Source: Lysobacter enzymogenes
GTDB lineage: Bacteria; Pseudomonadota; Gammaproteobacteria; Xanthomonadales; Xanthomonadaceae
Direction of reading: 5' to 3'
DNA length: 64,000 bases
NCBI RefSeq assembly: GCF_017355525.1
Contig: NZ_CP067395.1
Location: 2,418,001-2,482,000, forward strand
The notes beneath the pieces are model-generated. The model saw only the letters and a program-made list of their open reading frames with translations. It was not told the DNA's origin and made no database searches. The translations under genes and the position numbers were made by a program. Position 1 is the first letter of the stretch. Each line of letters begins with the position of its first letter. Positions 33,207 through 44,151 of this stretch are shown piece after piece.

Positions 33207-33872
33207 TCAGCCCAACCCCACCGGACAACTCACCCCGGTGCCGCCGAGCCCGCAATAACCGCCCGGATTCTTCGCCAGATACTGCTGGTGATCGTCCTCG
33301 GCGTAATAGAACTCCGGCGCCGGCGGCGCGGTGATTTCGGTGGTGATCTCGCCGAAACCGGCCTCGCGCAGCTTGGCCTGGAACGCGTCGCGGCTGGCCA
33401 GCGCGGCCTGGTACTGGCTGTCGTCCTCGCAGTAGATCGCCGAGCGGTACTGGGTGCCGGCGTCGTTGCCCTGGCGCATGCCCTGGGTCGGGTCGTGGCT
33501 TTCCCAGAACACCTTCAGCAAGTCGTCGAAGCCGATCTTGGCCGAATCGTAGACCACCAGCACGGCTTCGGTGTGGCCGGTCTGGCCGCTGCACACTTCG
33601 CGATAGGTCGGGTTCGGGGTGTAGCCGCCGGAATAGCCGACCGCGGTGACCGCCACGCCGGGCAGCGACCAGAACTTGCGTTCCGCGCCCCAGAAACAGC
33701 CCAGGCCGAACTGCACCCGCGCCAATCCCGGATACGCATCGCGCAGCTTGGCGCCGGTGACGAAGTGGGCGTTGTGCAAGGGCATCGGCGTCGCGCGGCC
33801 CGACAGCGCGTCTTCGCGCTGCGGCATGCGCTGCTTGAACGCGCCAATACCGGGGATGAAGGAACCGGCCAT
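33207..33872 (-). CDS. msrA: Peptide methionine (S)-S-oxide reductase
   Basis: Repairs methionine-S-sulfoxide in proteins; 221 residues. The catalytic Cys is C59 in [14 protein letters not shown]; further family motifs are [25 protein letters not shown] and [21 protein letters not shown]. Recycling cysteines are probably those in [16 protein letters not shown] at the C-terminus. ATG at 33870-33872 is chosen because the frame upstream (to 34082) lacks family similarity. No signal peptide, so cytosolic. msrB is elsewhere in the window (52996). Confidence 0.96.
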   Translation of the reverse strand: MAGSFIPGIGAFKQRMPQREDALSGRATPMPLHNAHFVTGAKLRDAYPGLARVQFGLGCFWGAERKFWSLPGVAVTAVGYSGGYTPNPTYREVCSGQTGHTEAVLVVYDSAKIGFDDLLKVFWESHDPTQGMRQGNDAGTQYRSAIYCEDDSQYQAALASRDAFQAKLREAGFGEITTEITAPPAPEFYYAEDDHQQYLAKNPGGYCGLGGTGVSCPVGLG

Positions 33873-34072
33873 CGTCTGCCTCCGTGTGCGGGGTGTGGCG
33901 GGATCGCCGCCGTGCCAATGAAATGCGGTGCCGGTCGCAGGATTCAAGGTTCGCGCGCCGCCGCGCGGCTTGTCCGCGCGCGCCGCGGGCGGGAAGCTCG
34001 ACGGCGGCCCGCCGCGCCGCCCGCCGCGCGCGTCCCCCGCCCGCTGCCCCGCCCACCGCCGAGGATGCCCCG

Positions 34073-35743
34073 ATGCCCGCACGCCCCGCTCCCGCCCCGA
34101 CCCGCGCCGCGCGCCGCCGCGCGCGCCTGTCCGCGCTCGCCCTGGCCCTGCTGTGCCTGAACGCCGCGCCGGCGCTGGCCGCCGACGAATTCGGCAGCGA
34201 CTGGGACGACCCGCGCACCGCCGACCCGCCGGTCGCGCGGCCGCACACGCGCAGCTGCACGGTCGAGATCCTCGACACCGCGTTCGCCGACTTCGAATGG
34301 CACCTCGGCAACGTCGCCCCGCCCGCGGCCTGCCCCGGCCCGTGGAGCAAGGTGGTGCTGGAAATGGACGGACAGGTCAAAGGCGTGCAGTACGACCGCC
34401 TCGGCCATCTCGAAATCGGCGGCGTCACCGTGTTTTCGACCAGCACGCCGGAGCCCTCGCGCGACGGCATCGGCTGGCATGTGGAGAAGGACCTCAGCGG
34501 CTACGCCGCGTTGCTGAAGACGCCGCAGCAGGTGCGCATGGCGCTCGGCAACGTGGTCAACGACACCTACACCGGGGTGATCTACGTGCAGGCGCGGGTC
34601 GTGTTCTACAACGCCGACCGCCGCAACCCCGCCGCCGACAGCGCCGATGCGGTCGCGCCGCTGGCCAACGCGCGCCGCGACGGCGGCGACCTGGTCGGCG
34701 ACTACACCTTGCCGGCCAACGCCACGCGCTGGGTCGGCGAGGTCTACGCCACCGGTTCCGGCGGCGGCTGCGAGGAGTTCTGGTATTTCACCGCGCCGCC
34801 GGAAGCGAACTATTCCTGCACCGCCCAGCACGGGCCGTACCGCGAAGTGCAGGTGCTGATCGACGGCCGCGTCGCCGGCATCGCCATGCCGTATCCGCAC
34901 ATCTACACCGGCGGCTGGTCGAACCCGTTCCTGTGGTACGTGCTGCCGGCGCCGCGCGCGTTCAACATCGAGCCGATCCGCTACGACCTCACGCCCTTCA
35001 TCGGCCTGGTCGGCGACGGCCGCGCGCATGAAGTCCGGTTCCGCGTCGCCAACCTGCCCGACGGCGCTTCGGGCTGGACCTTGCAGCCGAACCTGCAAGC
35101 CTGGACCGACGCGCGCCGCGGCGTCACCGGCGGGCGCCTGCTGAGCTACGAACTGACGCCGCTGGCGGCGCAATCGAAGTACAGCGCGACCCCGGACGGA
35201 ACCTTCCAGGTCGACACCCGCGGCGGCCACCGCCTGCGCGCGAGCGGCTACGTCGATACGTCAAAGGGCCGCGAATACACCACGGTCGAACGCATCGTCG
35301 GCAACAACGGCCTGCACAGCTGGGGCGCGGACGAGAACCCCGACGGAATCAAGGCGCAATGGAACGACACCGAAACCGTCAGCCGGCTAGGGCGCGGCCT
35401 GCCGACCGTGTCGACGTTCGCCCAGCGTTTCGGCTTCGACGGCGCGATCAGCGTGACGCCGTCGGGCAGCGCGCAGCGCATCGTCACCACGATGAAGATC
35501 TTCGACCACGCCGACCGGCTGCAAACGCCGGGGCTGGGCCAGCCGGCGCTGGCGCAGGTCAAGCGCAACACGTTCGAAGGCGAAGCCGGCTGGAATTACG
35601 GCGTGCCGCGGCCGGAGCGGCATGCGACGGGGCATTCGGTCCAGCGCCATCGCAGCTATGGCACGCAGGGCTGCTACGACCACGAGATTTCTCAGCGCAA
35701 CGGGTTCATCGACGTGGATCGGTATAGTTGCGGCAAGCCGTAA
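34073..35743 (+). CDS. Secreted PNGase A-like peptide-N4-asparagine amidase
   Basis: 556 residues with a signal peptide (about 1-36, [21 protein letters not shown]). The body resembles the plant/fungal PNGase A family that releases N-glycans from glycoproteins: [93 protein letters not shown], and a second jelly-roll half with [25 protein letters not shown] lies seven bases before the ATG at 34073. Several cysteines suit an exported protein. Likely acts on eukaryotic or other glycoproteins outside the cell, alongside the S8 proteases (inference). Confidence 0.85.
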   Translation: MPARPAPAPTRAARRRARLSALALALLCLNAAPALAADEFGSDWDDPRTADPPVARPHTRSCTVEILDTAFADFEWHLGNVAPPAACPGPWSKVVLEMDGQVKGVQYDRLGHLEIGGVTVFSTSTPEPSRDGIGWHVEKDLSGYAALLKTPQQVRMALGNVVNDTYTGVIYVQARVVFYNADRRNPAADSADAVAPLANARRDGGDLVGDYTLPANATRWVGEVYATGSGGGCEEFWYFTAPPEANYSCTAQHGPYREVQVLIDGRVAGIAMPYPHIYTGGWSNPFLWYVLPAPRAFNIEPIRYDLTPFIGLVGDGRAHEVRFRVANLPDGASGWTLQPNLQAWTDARRGVTGGRLLSYELTPLAAQSKYSATPDGTFQVDTRGGHRLRASGYVDTSKGREYTTVERIVGNNGLHSWGADENPDGIKAQWNDTETVSRLGRGLPTVSTFAQRFGFDGAISVTPSGSAQRIVTTMKIFDHADRLQTPGLGQPALAQVKRNTFEGEAGWNYGVPRPERHATGHSVQRHRSYGTQGCYDHEISQRNGFIDVDRYSCGKP

Positions 35744-35814
35744 GCTCGGTTCGCAGCGCTAGTGCGCGCTGTGACCCGGCGCGCACAACGCCATCGAACC
35801 GAGGAAGCACCCGC

Positions 35815-36186
35815 GTGACCCAGCCGCCGCTCTCCTCCGAGACGTTCCTCAGCGCCGCGATCGCGGCTTTGCCCGATCTGGCGACGGTGATCGAAGACCA
35901 AATCGACGATTGGGCGCCGCAGAAGGTTCCGGGCACGATCCTGTATGCCGCGATCGGCGACCGCCTGGCCCGAACCGATCGCGAGGTCCTGCGCAGCAGC
36001 GGCATCTTCGATCTCGTCGAACGGGCCATGCGCGGGACCTCGGGCGGATTGGACGTGTGGATCGCAACGGGCTTGATCGAGGGCCTGATCGCCAAGGGCA
36101 GGACGCTGGGCACCTGGCCCGACATAGCGTCGCTGTTGGGCCCGCAATCCAGATCGCACGCCGAAGCGTGGGACGGGACGCTGTAA
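35815..36186 (+). CDS. Small protein of unknown function (DUF7674-like)
   Basis: 123 residues from GTG 35815, with GAGGA nine bases upstream. Soluble and helical (SETFLSAAIAALPDLATVIEDQIDDW, IFDLVERAMRGTSGGLDVWIATGLIEGLIAKG). The pattern of an acidic helical protein with a closing EGL-rich helix is seen in small DUF7674-type proteins and in some immunity proteins, but this link is weak. No toxin gene is adjacent. GC is slightly lower than in its neighbours. Confidence 0.65.
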   Translation: MTQPPLSSETFLSAAIAALPDLATVIEDQIDDWAPQKVPGTILYAAIGDRLARTDREVLRSSGIFDLVERAMRGTSGGLDVWIATGLIEGLIAKGRTLGTWPDIASLLGPQSRSHAEAWDGTL

Positions 36187-36276
36187 GAACCGGCTGCGGC
36201 GGGCGTCGGCGCCGGCGCGTGGTTGCGCGGATCGCCGCGACGCACGCGTCGGGCATCGGATCGCGCCGGGCCTACC

Positions 36277-36303
36277 TGTAGGAGCGGCGCAAGCCGCGAC
36301 CAC
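36277..36303. repeat. Single GTAG-type REP copy
   Basis: TGTAGGAGCGGCGCAAGCCG followed by CGACCAC, between convergent genes ending at 36186 and 36333. Confidence 0.7.
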
Positions 36304-36332
36304 GCACCCTCACGCTCGCGCCGCAACTGCGC

Positions 36333-36863
36333 TCAATAACGCAGCAACGAATGCACCGGCGCCTCGCCGCTCCAGCGCGCGCGCCCGTTCAACGCCGGCA
36401 ATTCGATCAGCACGCTGGCGCCGACCAGCACCGCATCCAGACGCTCGACCAGCTCGCGCGCCGCCGCCAGGGTGCCGCCGGTCGCCAGCACATCGTCGAC
36501 GATCAAGGTGCGCTCGCCCGGCTTGAGCGCATCGCTGCGCGCTTGCAGGCTGTCGCGCCCGTATTCCAGTTCGTACTCCACCGTCACCAGCGGCGGCGGC
36601 AGCTTGCCGGGCTTGCGCAGCGGCACGAAGCCCGCGTGCAGCTTCTGCGCCAGCGCCGCGCCGAAGATGAAGCCGCGCGATTCGATCCCGCACACCGCCT
36701 GCACGCCGCTGCCCTGCCAGGGCTCGGCCAGCGCGTCGATGCAGCGGGCGAAGCCGCCGGCATCGGCCAGCAGCGGGGTCACGTCGCGGAAGGTGACGCC
36801 GGGTTTGGGGAAATCCGCGACGCTGCGGATCAGGCGTTGGATCGGGACCAGGGAATCGCTCAT
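36333..36863 (-). CDS. apt: Adenine phosphoribosyltransferase
   Basis: Purine salvage enzyme making AMP from adenine and PRPP, 176 residues. Family motifs are FPKPGVTFRDVTPLL near the N-terminus, GIESRGFIFGAALA, VPLRKPGKLPP and the PRPP-binding loop LIVDDVLATGGTL. The start at 36863 (MSDSLVPIQRLIRSV) matches the family N-terminus; the upstream open frame to 36929 is not conserved in appearance. It lies 62 bp downstream of an EamA transporter gene in the same direction. Confidence 0.95.
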   Translation of the reverse strand: MSDSLVPIQRLIRSVADFPKPGVTFRDVTPLLADAGGFARCIDALAEPWQGSGVQAVCGIESRGFIFGAALAQKLHAGFVPLRKPGKLPPPLVTVEYELEYGRDSLQARSDALKPGERTLIVDDVLATGGTLAAARELVERLDAVLVGASVLIELPALNGRARWSGEAPVHSLLRY

Positions 36864-36925
36864 GGGATCGTCGGTGGCAAAGGGGGTATGCACGCGATTG
36901 TGCGGGTTCGCGGCGGCGCGCGGCG

Positions 36926-37861
36926 TCAAGACGGCTTGCGCGCGAACAGCGGCTGATCGCCGCGCGCCAGGCCGAGGAAGATGCCGGCCAGCGACAGCGC
37001 GATGCCGAGCAGTTCCAGCCCGCCAAGCTGCTTATGGAAGATCAGCACGTCCCACACATACGCCAGCAGCGGCTGCAACAGCAGGCACAGGCCGACGATG
37101 CCGGCCGGCAGCAGCGGCATCGCCCGGCCGATGACCAGCCAGCCGAGCACCTGGGCGATCGCGGCATAGGCGGTCAGGATCAGCCAGTCGTGCGCGGTCT
37201 GCGGCCACATGGTCTCGCCGCCGAGCGGCACGGTCAGGCCGAGCACCAGCACGCAGCCCATGCACAGCCACCATTGCAGCGCCTCGTTCGGGGTCTCGCC
37301 GCGGCGCGCCTGGGCGGCGCGGAAGGCGAGCAGGAAACCGCCGTAGGCCAGCGCCGCGGCGAGGCCGAAGAACACGCCGAGGCGGAAGCGCGCGTCCATG
37401 TGCTCCCAGCCCGGCGCCAGCAGCAGGCCGAGCCCGACCAGGCCCAGGCACAGCCCGACCCACAGCTTCCAGCCGGCGCGTTCGCCGAGGAACAGCGCAC
37501 CGGCGCCGGCCAGCACGAACACCTGGAAATTCGCCAGCAAGGTCGACAGGCCGACGCCGACGTAGACGATCGAGCGGTGCCACATCCACAGGTCGAAGGC
37601 CAGGAACACCGCGCCGAGCATCACCAGCGCCAGCACCCGCGGCTGCGGCCGCCATGTGCGCAGGCGTCCGGGCCGCCACGGCCGGCCGAGCAGCACCAGC
37701 AGAATGATCGCGGCCAGGGCCATGCGCCAGAACGCCGAAGCGCCCGGGCCGATCCCGACCCAGCGCACGAACACCGCCGAGCTGCTGATGACGCTGGCGC
37801 CGAGCAGCATCTGCAACAGCGGCGCGTTGTTGGACGAAGGCGTGGCGACGGAGGCGTTCAT
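36926..37861 (-). CDS. EamA/DMT family transporter (10 TM)
   Basis: Inner-membrane carrier of the drug/metabolite transporter superfamily, 311 residues, about ten hydrophobic helices forming two EamA repeats (residues about 15-145 and 160-300). Typical features are LLGASVISSSAVFVRWVG..P.ASAFWRM at the first repeat, ANFQVFVLAGAGALFLGERAGW closing it, and LQPLLAYVWDVLIFHKQLGGLELLGIALSLAGI closing the second. Substrate unknown. Start ATG 37859-37861. Confidence 0.92.
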   Translation of the reverse strand: MNASVATPSSNNAPLLQMLLGASVISSSAVFVRWVGIGPGASAFWRMALAAIILLVLLGRPWRPGRLRTWRPQPRVLALVMLGAVFLAFDLWMWHRSIVYVGVGLSTLLANFQVFVLAGAGALFLGERAGWKLWVGLCLGLVGLGLLLAPGWEHMDARFRLGVFFGLAAALAYGGFLLAFRAAQARRGETPNEALQWWLCMGCVLVLGLTVPLGGETMWPQTAHDWLILTAYAAIAQVLGWLVIGRAMPLLPAGIVGLCLLLQPLLAYVWDVLIFHKQLGGLELLGIALSLAGIFLGLARGDQPLFARKPS

Positions 37862-38106
37862 GCGCGCCTCCGCTGTGAACGTCGATCGATGCGGGACATG
37901 CTCGGACTCCGGTGGTTCGCCCGCGTCTCGGCGCGGGCGGCGCGTCCGTCGCGGCGGCCGGCGCTGCGCCGGCCGCGCCGCTGCGGGCGCGCGAGGTTGG
38001 GTTGGGTGGTGGATGCCGGGGCGGTCCCGGCCCGATCCGCGGCTCAGGCCGGAATCGCGGGCGCCCGGCGCGCCTCAGGCGCCCGGGCGAGCGGCGCGGG
38101 CGCCGC

Positions 38107-38376
38107 TCAGGCCGGCAGCCACGCCGGCGGCGGCATCGCCGCGTACGGGTCCGGTTCGGCCGGCGGGTCGCCCAGGGCCAGTTCCCGGACCACGCCGTCG
38201 GCCTGCGCCCAGGCCGCATCCGGCACGCACACCTGGACCGCGCCGAACAGCGGCAGCTCGCCCATCCCGCCGATCAGCGCCTCGCCGCGCAGGAACACCG
38301 GAATGCCGGCGTCTTCCAGCGCATGGCGGACCAGATGGGCGTCGATCAGATGGGCGGCTTCGTAGACGACTCGCAT
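38107..38376 (-). CDS. DUF2007 domain protein
   Basis: 89 residues with the DUF2007 pattern MRVVYEAAHLIDAHLVRHALEDAGIPVFLRGEALIGGMGELP ... VCVPDAAWAQA, a small fold compared with signal-transduction ACT/PII-like domains. The function is unknown. Single gene, divergent from glnS over 253 bp. Confidence 0.85.
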   Translation of the reverse strand: MRVVYEAAHLIDAHLVRHALEDAGIPVFLRGEALIGGMGELPLFGAVQVCVPDAAWAQADGVVRELALGDPPAEPDPYAAMPPPAWLPA

Positions 38377-38629
38377 CGTCGCGTCCTTCGGCCGGCAGGC
38401 CAGGCGGGGTCGCCGCCAGCATACGCCGCAAAAGCGCGCCGGGCGTATCCACTTTCGTCATACCGGCGCGGTGAAATCGGGCGAAAACCGCTGCGCGGCC
38501 GGTCCGGCCGGGCCAACCGGCCGCTCCGGCAAAGCCGCGCCCACGCGGCCGCCGGACCGCCCGCCCAGGCAAGCGGCCGCCGCACCGGCTAAACTCCCGT
38601 TTCTCTCATTTTCGAAGATGCCGCGCCGC

Positions 38630-40393
<1,764 letters not shown>

Positions 40394-40403
40394 GTCCGCA
40401 GGC

Positions 40404-40979
40404 ATGAGTCCGAAAATCCCCAACCCGCTGACCCGGCAGGTGCAGTTGCTGCTGCCGGACTGGATCGACGCCGCGGTCGACCGCACCCGCATCTACGCCA
40501 GCGACGAGGAAAAGGTCGCGCTGGCGATCGAGCTGTCGCGGCGCAACGTCGAGCTCGCCACCGGCGGCCCGTTCGGCGCGGCGGTGTTCGACGGCCACGG
40601 CCGCGTGGTCGGCGTCGGCGTCAACCGGGTCGTGCCGCAGAACTGCTCGGTCGCCCACGCCGAGATGATGGCGTTCATGTGCGCGCAGACCGCGGTCAGC
40701 CAGTTCCGCCTCAACGAACTCGGGCCGATGACCCTGGCCACCTCGGCCCAGCCGTGCTGCATGTGCTACGGCGCCAGCTTCTGGGCCGGCATCAACAACC
40801 TGCTGATCGGCGCGCGCTCGGAAGACGTGATGCGCCTGACCGAGTTCGACGAAGGCCCGCTGCCGGCGGACTGGATCGGCGAGCTGGAACGCCGCGGCAT
40901 CGCCGTGCGCCGCGACCTCGAGCGCGAGGCCGCGTGCGAGGTGCTGCGCAAGTACGGCGAGAGCGGCGTTTCGTACTGA
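40404..40979 (+). CDS. Nucleoside/nucleobase deaminase (CDA fold), copy 1
   Basis: Zinc-dependent deaminase of 191 residues. The zinc/catalytic motifs are H-A-E in SVAHAEMMAFMCAQ and P-C-C-M-C in TSAQPCCMCYGASFWAG, giving the (H/C)xE + PCxxC signature; GGPFGAAVFD is the usual substrate-side strand. It resembles guanine deaminase / tRNA-deaminase-like cytoplasmic enzymes with an added N-terminal helix LLLPDWIDAAVDR. Substrate unknown. A close paralogue follows 54 bp downstream in the same direction. Confidence 0.9.
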   Translation: MSPKIPNPLTRQVQLLLPDWIDAAVDRTRIYASDEEKVALAIELSRRNVELATGGPFGAAVFDGHGRVVGVGVNRVVPQNCSVAHAEMMAFMCAQTAVSQFRLNELGPMTLATSAQPCCMCYGASFWAGINNLLIGARSEDVMRLTEFDEGPLPADWIGELERRGIAVRRDLEREAACEVLRKYGESGVSY

Positions 40980-41033
40980 CGGCGGCGTCCGCCGCGCGGC
41001 GTCGCGGCGAACGGCAGGCATCGGCACGCAGGC

Positions 41034-41600
41034 ATGAAGATCTGGAAGATGTTCACCCAAGCGGAACTGGCGCTGCCGGATTGGATCGACGCCGCGGTCG
41101 ACCGCTCGCGCCGCTACCTCAGCGATGAGGATCAGGTCGCGCTGGCCGTGGATCTGTCGCGGCGCAACCTCGCGCAGCGCACCGGCGGCCCGTTCGGCGC
41201 GGCGGTGTTCGACATCCACGGGCACGTGGTCGCGGTCGGCGTCGACTGCGCTGCGGCGCAGGATTGCCCGATGGCCCACGCCGAGACGATGGCCTTCCTG
41301 TGCGCGCAGCGCACGATCCGGCATTCCCGGCTCGGCGGCATGGCCGGCAAGACCCTGGCCGTCTCGGCGCAGCCGTGCGGCATGTGCTGCGGCGCCAGCG
41401 TCCTGGCCGGCATCGGCACGATGCTGATCGGCGCGCGCAGGCAGGACGTGGTGCGTCTGGCCGGGATCGACGACGGCCCGGTGCCGGCGGACTGGGCCGA
41501 GGAGTTGCAACGACGCGGCATCGTCGTGCGCCGCGACATCCATCGCGAGGCGGCCTGCGAAGTGCTGCGACAATACGGCGAGAGCGGCGCAGCGCGCTGA
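41034..41600 (+). CDS. Nucleoside/nucleobase deaminase (CDA fold), copy 2
   Basis: 188-residue paralogue of the preceding gene: LPDWIDAAVDRSRRYLSDED, GGPFGAAVFDIHG, H-A-E in MAHAETMAFLCAQ, P-C-G-M-C in SAQPCGMCCGASVLAG, and the shared ending EAACEVLRQYGESG. More than half of the aligned residues appear identical by eye, so this is a tandem duplication that has since diverged around the substrate pocket (CCMCYGASFWAGINN against CGMCCGASVLAGIGT). Both copies keep all zinc ligands. Confidence 0.9.
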   Translation: MKIWKMFTQAELALPDWIDAAVDRSRRYLSDEDQVALAVDLSRRNLAQRTGGPFGAAVFDIHGHVVAVGVDCAAAQDCPMAHAETMAFLCAQRTIRHSRLGGMAGKTLAVSAQPCGMCCGASVLAGIGTMLIGARRQDVVRLAGIDDGPVPADWAEELQRRGIVVRRDIHREAACEVLRQYGESGAAR

Positions 41601-41745
41601 TCCCGCCCGACCGCTGCGCCGCTCTCGCCGTATCGTCGCCGCGCGTAACCGCCGCACGCCCGTATCCGCGGGCCGGCCCTGCCGCGGGTTGACGCCGCGG
41701 CGGCCGCCTGTGCTTCATTCTTCCCACATCACCGCGAGCTGCCCC

Positions 41746-42816
41746 ATGACCGACTCCGCCCTGTTCTGCCTGTGCCGCGCCGGGTTCGAACCCGAGCTCG
41801 CCGCCGAACTGAGCGAACGCGCTGCGCTCGCCGGCCACCCCGGCTACGCGCGCACCCAGCGCAACAGCGGCTACGTCGAGTTCGTGCTCGAAGACGCGGC
41901 CGCCGCCTCGCGCGCGCTGCCGTGGTCGAAGCTGATCTTCGCCCGGCAGAAGCTGGTGCGGCTGGCCGACCTGCGCGGGCTGGACCCGAGCGACCGGATC
42001 GCGCCGATGCTGGCCGCGCTCGACGCGGTCGGCGGCGCCGGCCTCAACGTGTCGATGTTCGGCGAATTGTGGGTCGAGCATCCCGACTCCGACGAAGGCA
42101 AACCGCTGGCAGGCCTCGCGCGCAGCTTCGGCAACGCGCTGCGCCCGGCGCTGCGCAAGGCCGGCTGGCTCAGCAAGAACGACGACCCGCGCCGGCCGCG
42201 CCTGCACGTGGTGTTCCTGGCCGGCGACCACGCGGTGCTGGCGATGTCCGAACCGCACGACAGCGCGCCGTGGCCGCTCGGCATCCCGCGCCTGAAGATG
42301 CACCCCGACGCGCCGAGCCGCTCCGCGCTGAAGCTCGAAGAAGCGCTGCTGACCCTGCTCGACCCGGACGAGCGCGAGCGCCGCGTGCGCGACAACATGC
42401 AGGCCGCCGACCTCGGCGCCGCGCCGGGCGGCTGGACCTGGGTGCTGATGCGCAACGGCATGAAGGTCACTTCGGTCGACAACGGCCCGCTGCGCCAGGC
42501 CCTGCTCGACAGCGGCCGGGTCGACCACCTGCGCGCCGACGGCTTCACCTGGCAGCCCAAGCGCACGCTCGACTGGATGGTCTGCGACATGGTCGAGTCG
42601 CCGGCGCGCGTGGCCGAGCGCATGGCCACCTGGTTCCGCGAGAACTGGTGCCGGCAGGCGATCTTCAACCTCAAGCTGCCGATGAAGAAGCGCTGGGAAG
42701 AAACCCGCGTGTGCCTGGAAGCGTTCGAGCATCAGGCGCACCGGCCGCTGATCGTGCGCGCGCGCCAGCTGTATCACGACCGCGAGGAGATCACGGTGTT
42801 CGCGACGACGCGTTGA
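41746..42816 (+). CDS. rlmM: 23S rRNA 2'-O-ribose C2498 methyltransferase
   Basis: SAM-dependent methyltransferase, 356 residues. An N-terminal THUMP-like part (about 1-165, FCLCRAGFEPELAAELSERA ... RKAGWLSKNDDPRRPRLHVVF) precedes the Rossmann domain with the SAM motif AADLGAAPGGWTWVLM and the RrmJ-like tetrad region (VCDMVESP, FNLKLPMKKRWEE). Start ATG 41746 (MTDSALFCLCRAGFEPE) matches the family; the frame is open upstream to 41689. Confidence 0.94.
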   Translation: MTDSALFCLCRAGFEPELAAELSERAALAGHPGYARTQRNSGYVEFVLEDAAAASRALPWSKLIFARQKLVRLADLRGLDPSDRIAPMLAALDAVGGAGLNVSMFGELWVEHPDSDEGKPLAGLARSFGNALRPALRKAGWLSKNDDPRRPRLHVVFLAGDHAVLAMSEPHDSAPWPLGIPRLKMHPDAPSRSALKLEEALLTLLDPDERERRVRDNMQAADLGAAPGGWTWVLMRNGMKVTSVDNGPLRQALLDSGRVDHLRADGFTWQPKRTLDWMVCDMVESPARVAERMATWFRENWCRQAIFNLKLPMKKRWEETRVCLEAFEHQAHRPLIVRARQLYHDREEITVFATTR

Positions 42817-43176
42817 GCGGCGGCGGCCCGGGGTCGAACCAAGATCGCTCGCGCACTCGCCTCGTTGCGAAGACGCTGTTCGCGGCGTCGCGTCGAGCCG
42901 CGGCGGCCCGGCGCCGAACCGGGACCGTTCGCGCACCCGCCTCGTCGCGAGGAAAACCGGAATCCATTTGCATGTCGCGCGCACCGGCGGCGAACGTCGC
43001 GGCCTTCATGCCGACGCGACAATGCTGAGCGCAAACGCAACGCGCGCGGCTCGCTCATCGTCGTCGGCGCAGCGCCGCGTTCATCGCGCGTTGCGGCAAT
43101 CGCGAACCGATTAACGAAGGTTTGATCGCAGCGGGTTTAGCGTCGCCTGCGTCCCCACAGCGCGAGGTTCACCCCC
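42817..43176. repeat. 360-bp gap with an 80-bp-period direct repeat
   Basis: No gene seen. CGGCGGCCCGG-containing blocks of about 50 bases at 42821-42870 and 42901-42950 are imperfect direct copies (shared GCGCAC.CGCCTCGT.GCGA). The remainder to 43176 should hold the promoter of the EF-hand gene. Confidence 0.5.
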
Positions 43177-43866
43177 ATGCGTCAGCACGCGATCCAGCGC
43201 AACGCCCTGCTCGCCTTGGCGATGGCCGCGGCTCTGTCCGCCGGCAGCGCCGCCGCGCAGGTGCCGTCGAAAGTGCAGGCCAAACACGACGCGGTCGAGA
43301 AGGCCGACGTCGCCGCCGCCGACGCCAGCCAGGCCCGCGACAGCGCCGCCAGCGCCGGACTCGCCGCCACCGCCGCGGTGCAGACCAGCGAGCAAGGCGC
43401 GATCAGCGAGCGCGGCGCGATCGCCGCGCAGGCCACCGCGCAACAGGCCCAACGCGCCGCCGTCGACGCGCAGAGCGCCGCCCGGCAGGCGATCCGCGCC
43501 GCCGACGAAGCGCGTTCGGCGCAGGCCGCCGCGGTCTCGGGCAGCAACCCCGCCGGCGCCGCGGTGCAGGCGCGCGCCGCCATGAACGAAGCGCGCACCG
43601 CGAACGCGGTCGCCGCCGACGCCGGCAGCGTCGCGCGCGCCGCCGCTGCGGCGACCGCCGAAGCCAACCAGTTGCCGGACCGGGTGATCGCTCCGCCCAG
43701 CGACGGCCGCAGCGTGAACTTCGCCGCGCTCGACGTCGACGGCGACGGTTCGATCAGCCGCGAGGAATCGCGCGCGCATGGCGCATTGAGCGCGAACTTC
43801 CTCGCCGTCGATGCGAACGCCGACGGCCGCATCAGCGTTGGCGAGATCGAAGGCTGGCGCCGCTGA
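43177..43866 (+). CDS. Exported EF-hand protein with long Ala-rich helical region
   Basis: 229 residues. A signal peptide ends near AAAQ (residue 28). Residues about 30-165 are almost entirely Ala/Gln/Asp/Arg/Ser helix with heptad-like spacing (KHDAVEKADVAAADASQARD, AQATAQQAQRAAVDAQSAAR), probably an extended coiled coil. Two EF-hand loops close the protein: D186-V-D-G-D-G-S-I-S-R-E-E197 and D212-A-N-A-D-G-R-I-S-V-G-E223. Likely a periplasmic or surface calcium-responsive protein; partner unknown. Start ATG 43177. Confidence 0.85.
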   Translation: MRQHAIQRNALLALAMAAALSAGSAAAQVPSKVQAKHDAVEKADVAAADASQARDSAASAGLAATAAVQTSEQGAISERGAIAAQATAQQAQRAAVDAQSAARQAIRAADEARSAQAAAVSGSNPAGAAVQARAAMNEARTANAVAADAGSVARAAAAATAEANQLPDRVIAPPSDGRSVNFAALDVDGDGSISREESRAHGALSANFLAVDANADGRISVGEIEGWRR

Positions 43867-43886
43867 GGCCGTACACCGGCCCCATC

Positions 43887-44112
43887 TGTAGGAGCGGCGC
43901 GAGCCGCGACCGCGCCACGACGACTGCGCCGCAACTTCCGCACCCATCGCGGCCGCCACAGCGGGAATCCAGGACTTCGAGCGTTCTCGCACGAGAGCCC
44001 TGGATTCCCGCGTTCGCGGGAATGACGATCTTGAAGTTTCGTGCCCGACTGTAGGAGCGGCGCAAGCCGCGACCGCGCCACGACGACTACGCCGCAACTT
44101 CCGCACCCATCG
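43887..44112. repeat. Direct-repeat block with two GTAG REP copies and an ATTCCC-N8-GGGAAT palindrome
   Basis: Two copies of an ~85-bp unit (REP at 43887 and 44050, each followed by CGCGCCACGACGACT and CGCCGCAACTTCCGCACCCA) flank a palindrome. Inside, GGGAATCCAGG (43963) is inverted at CCTGGATTCCC (near 44009), and ATTCCCGCGTTCGCGGGAAT spans 44004-44023. The latter fits the ATTCCC-N8-GGGAAT plan of the neisserial dRS3 element, a resemblance in plan only. Confidence 0.65.
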
Positions 44113-44151
44113 CAACCGCCACAGCGGGAATGACAGCAAGGGGGCGTCGCC

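Noticed and set aside
35815..36186. Immunity protein of a toxin system
   Set aside because: Small acidic helical protein, but no toxin-like gene adjacent; PNGase A-like neighbour is a secreted enzyme with its own family.
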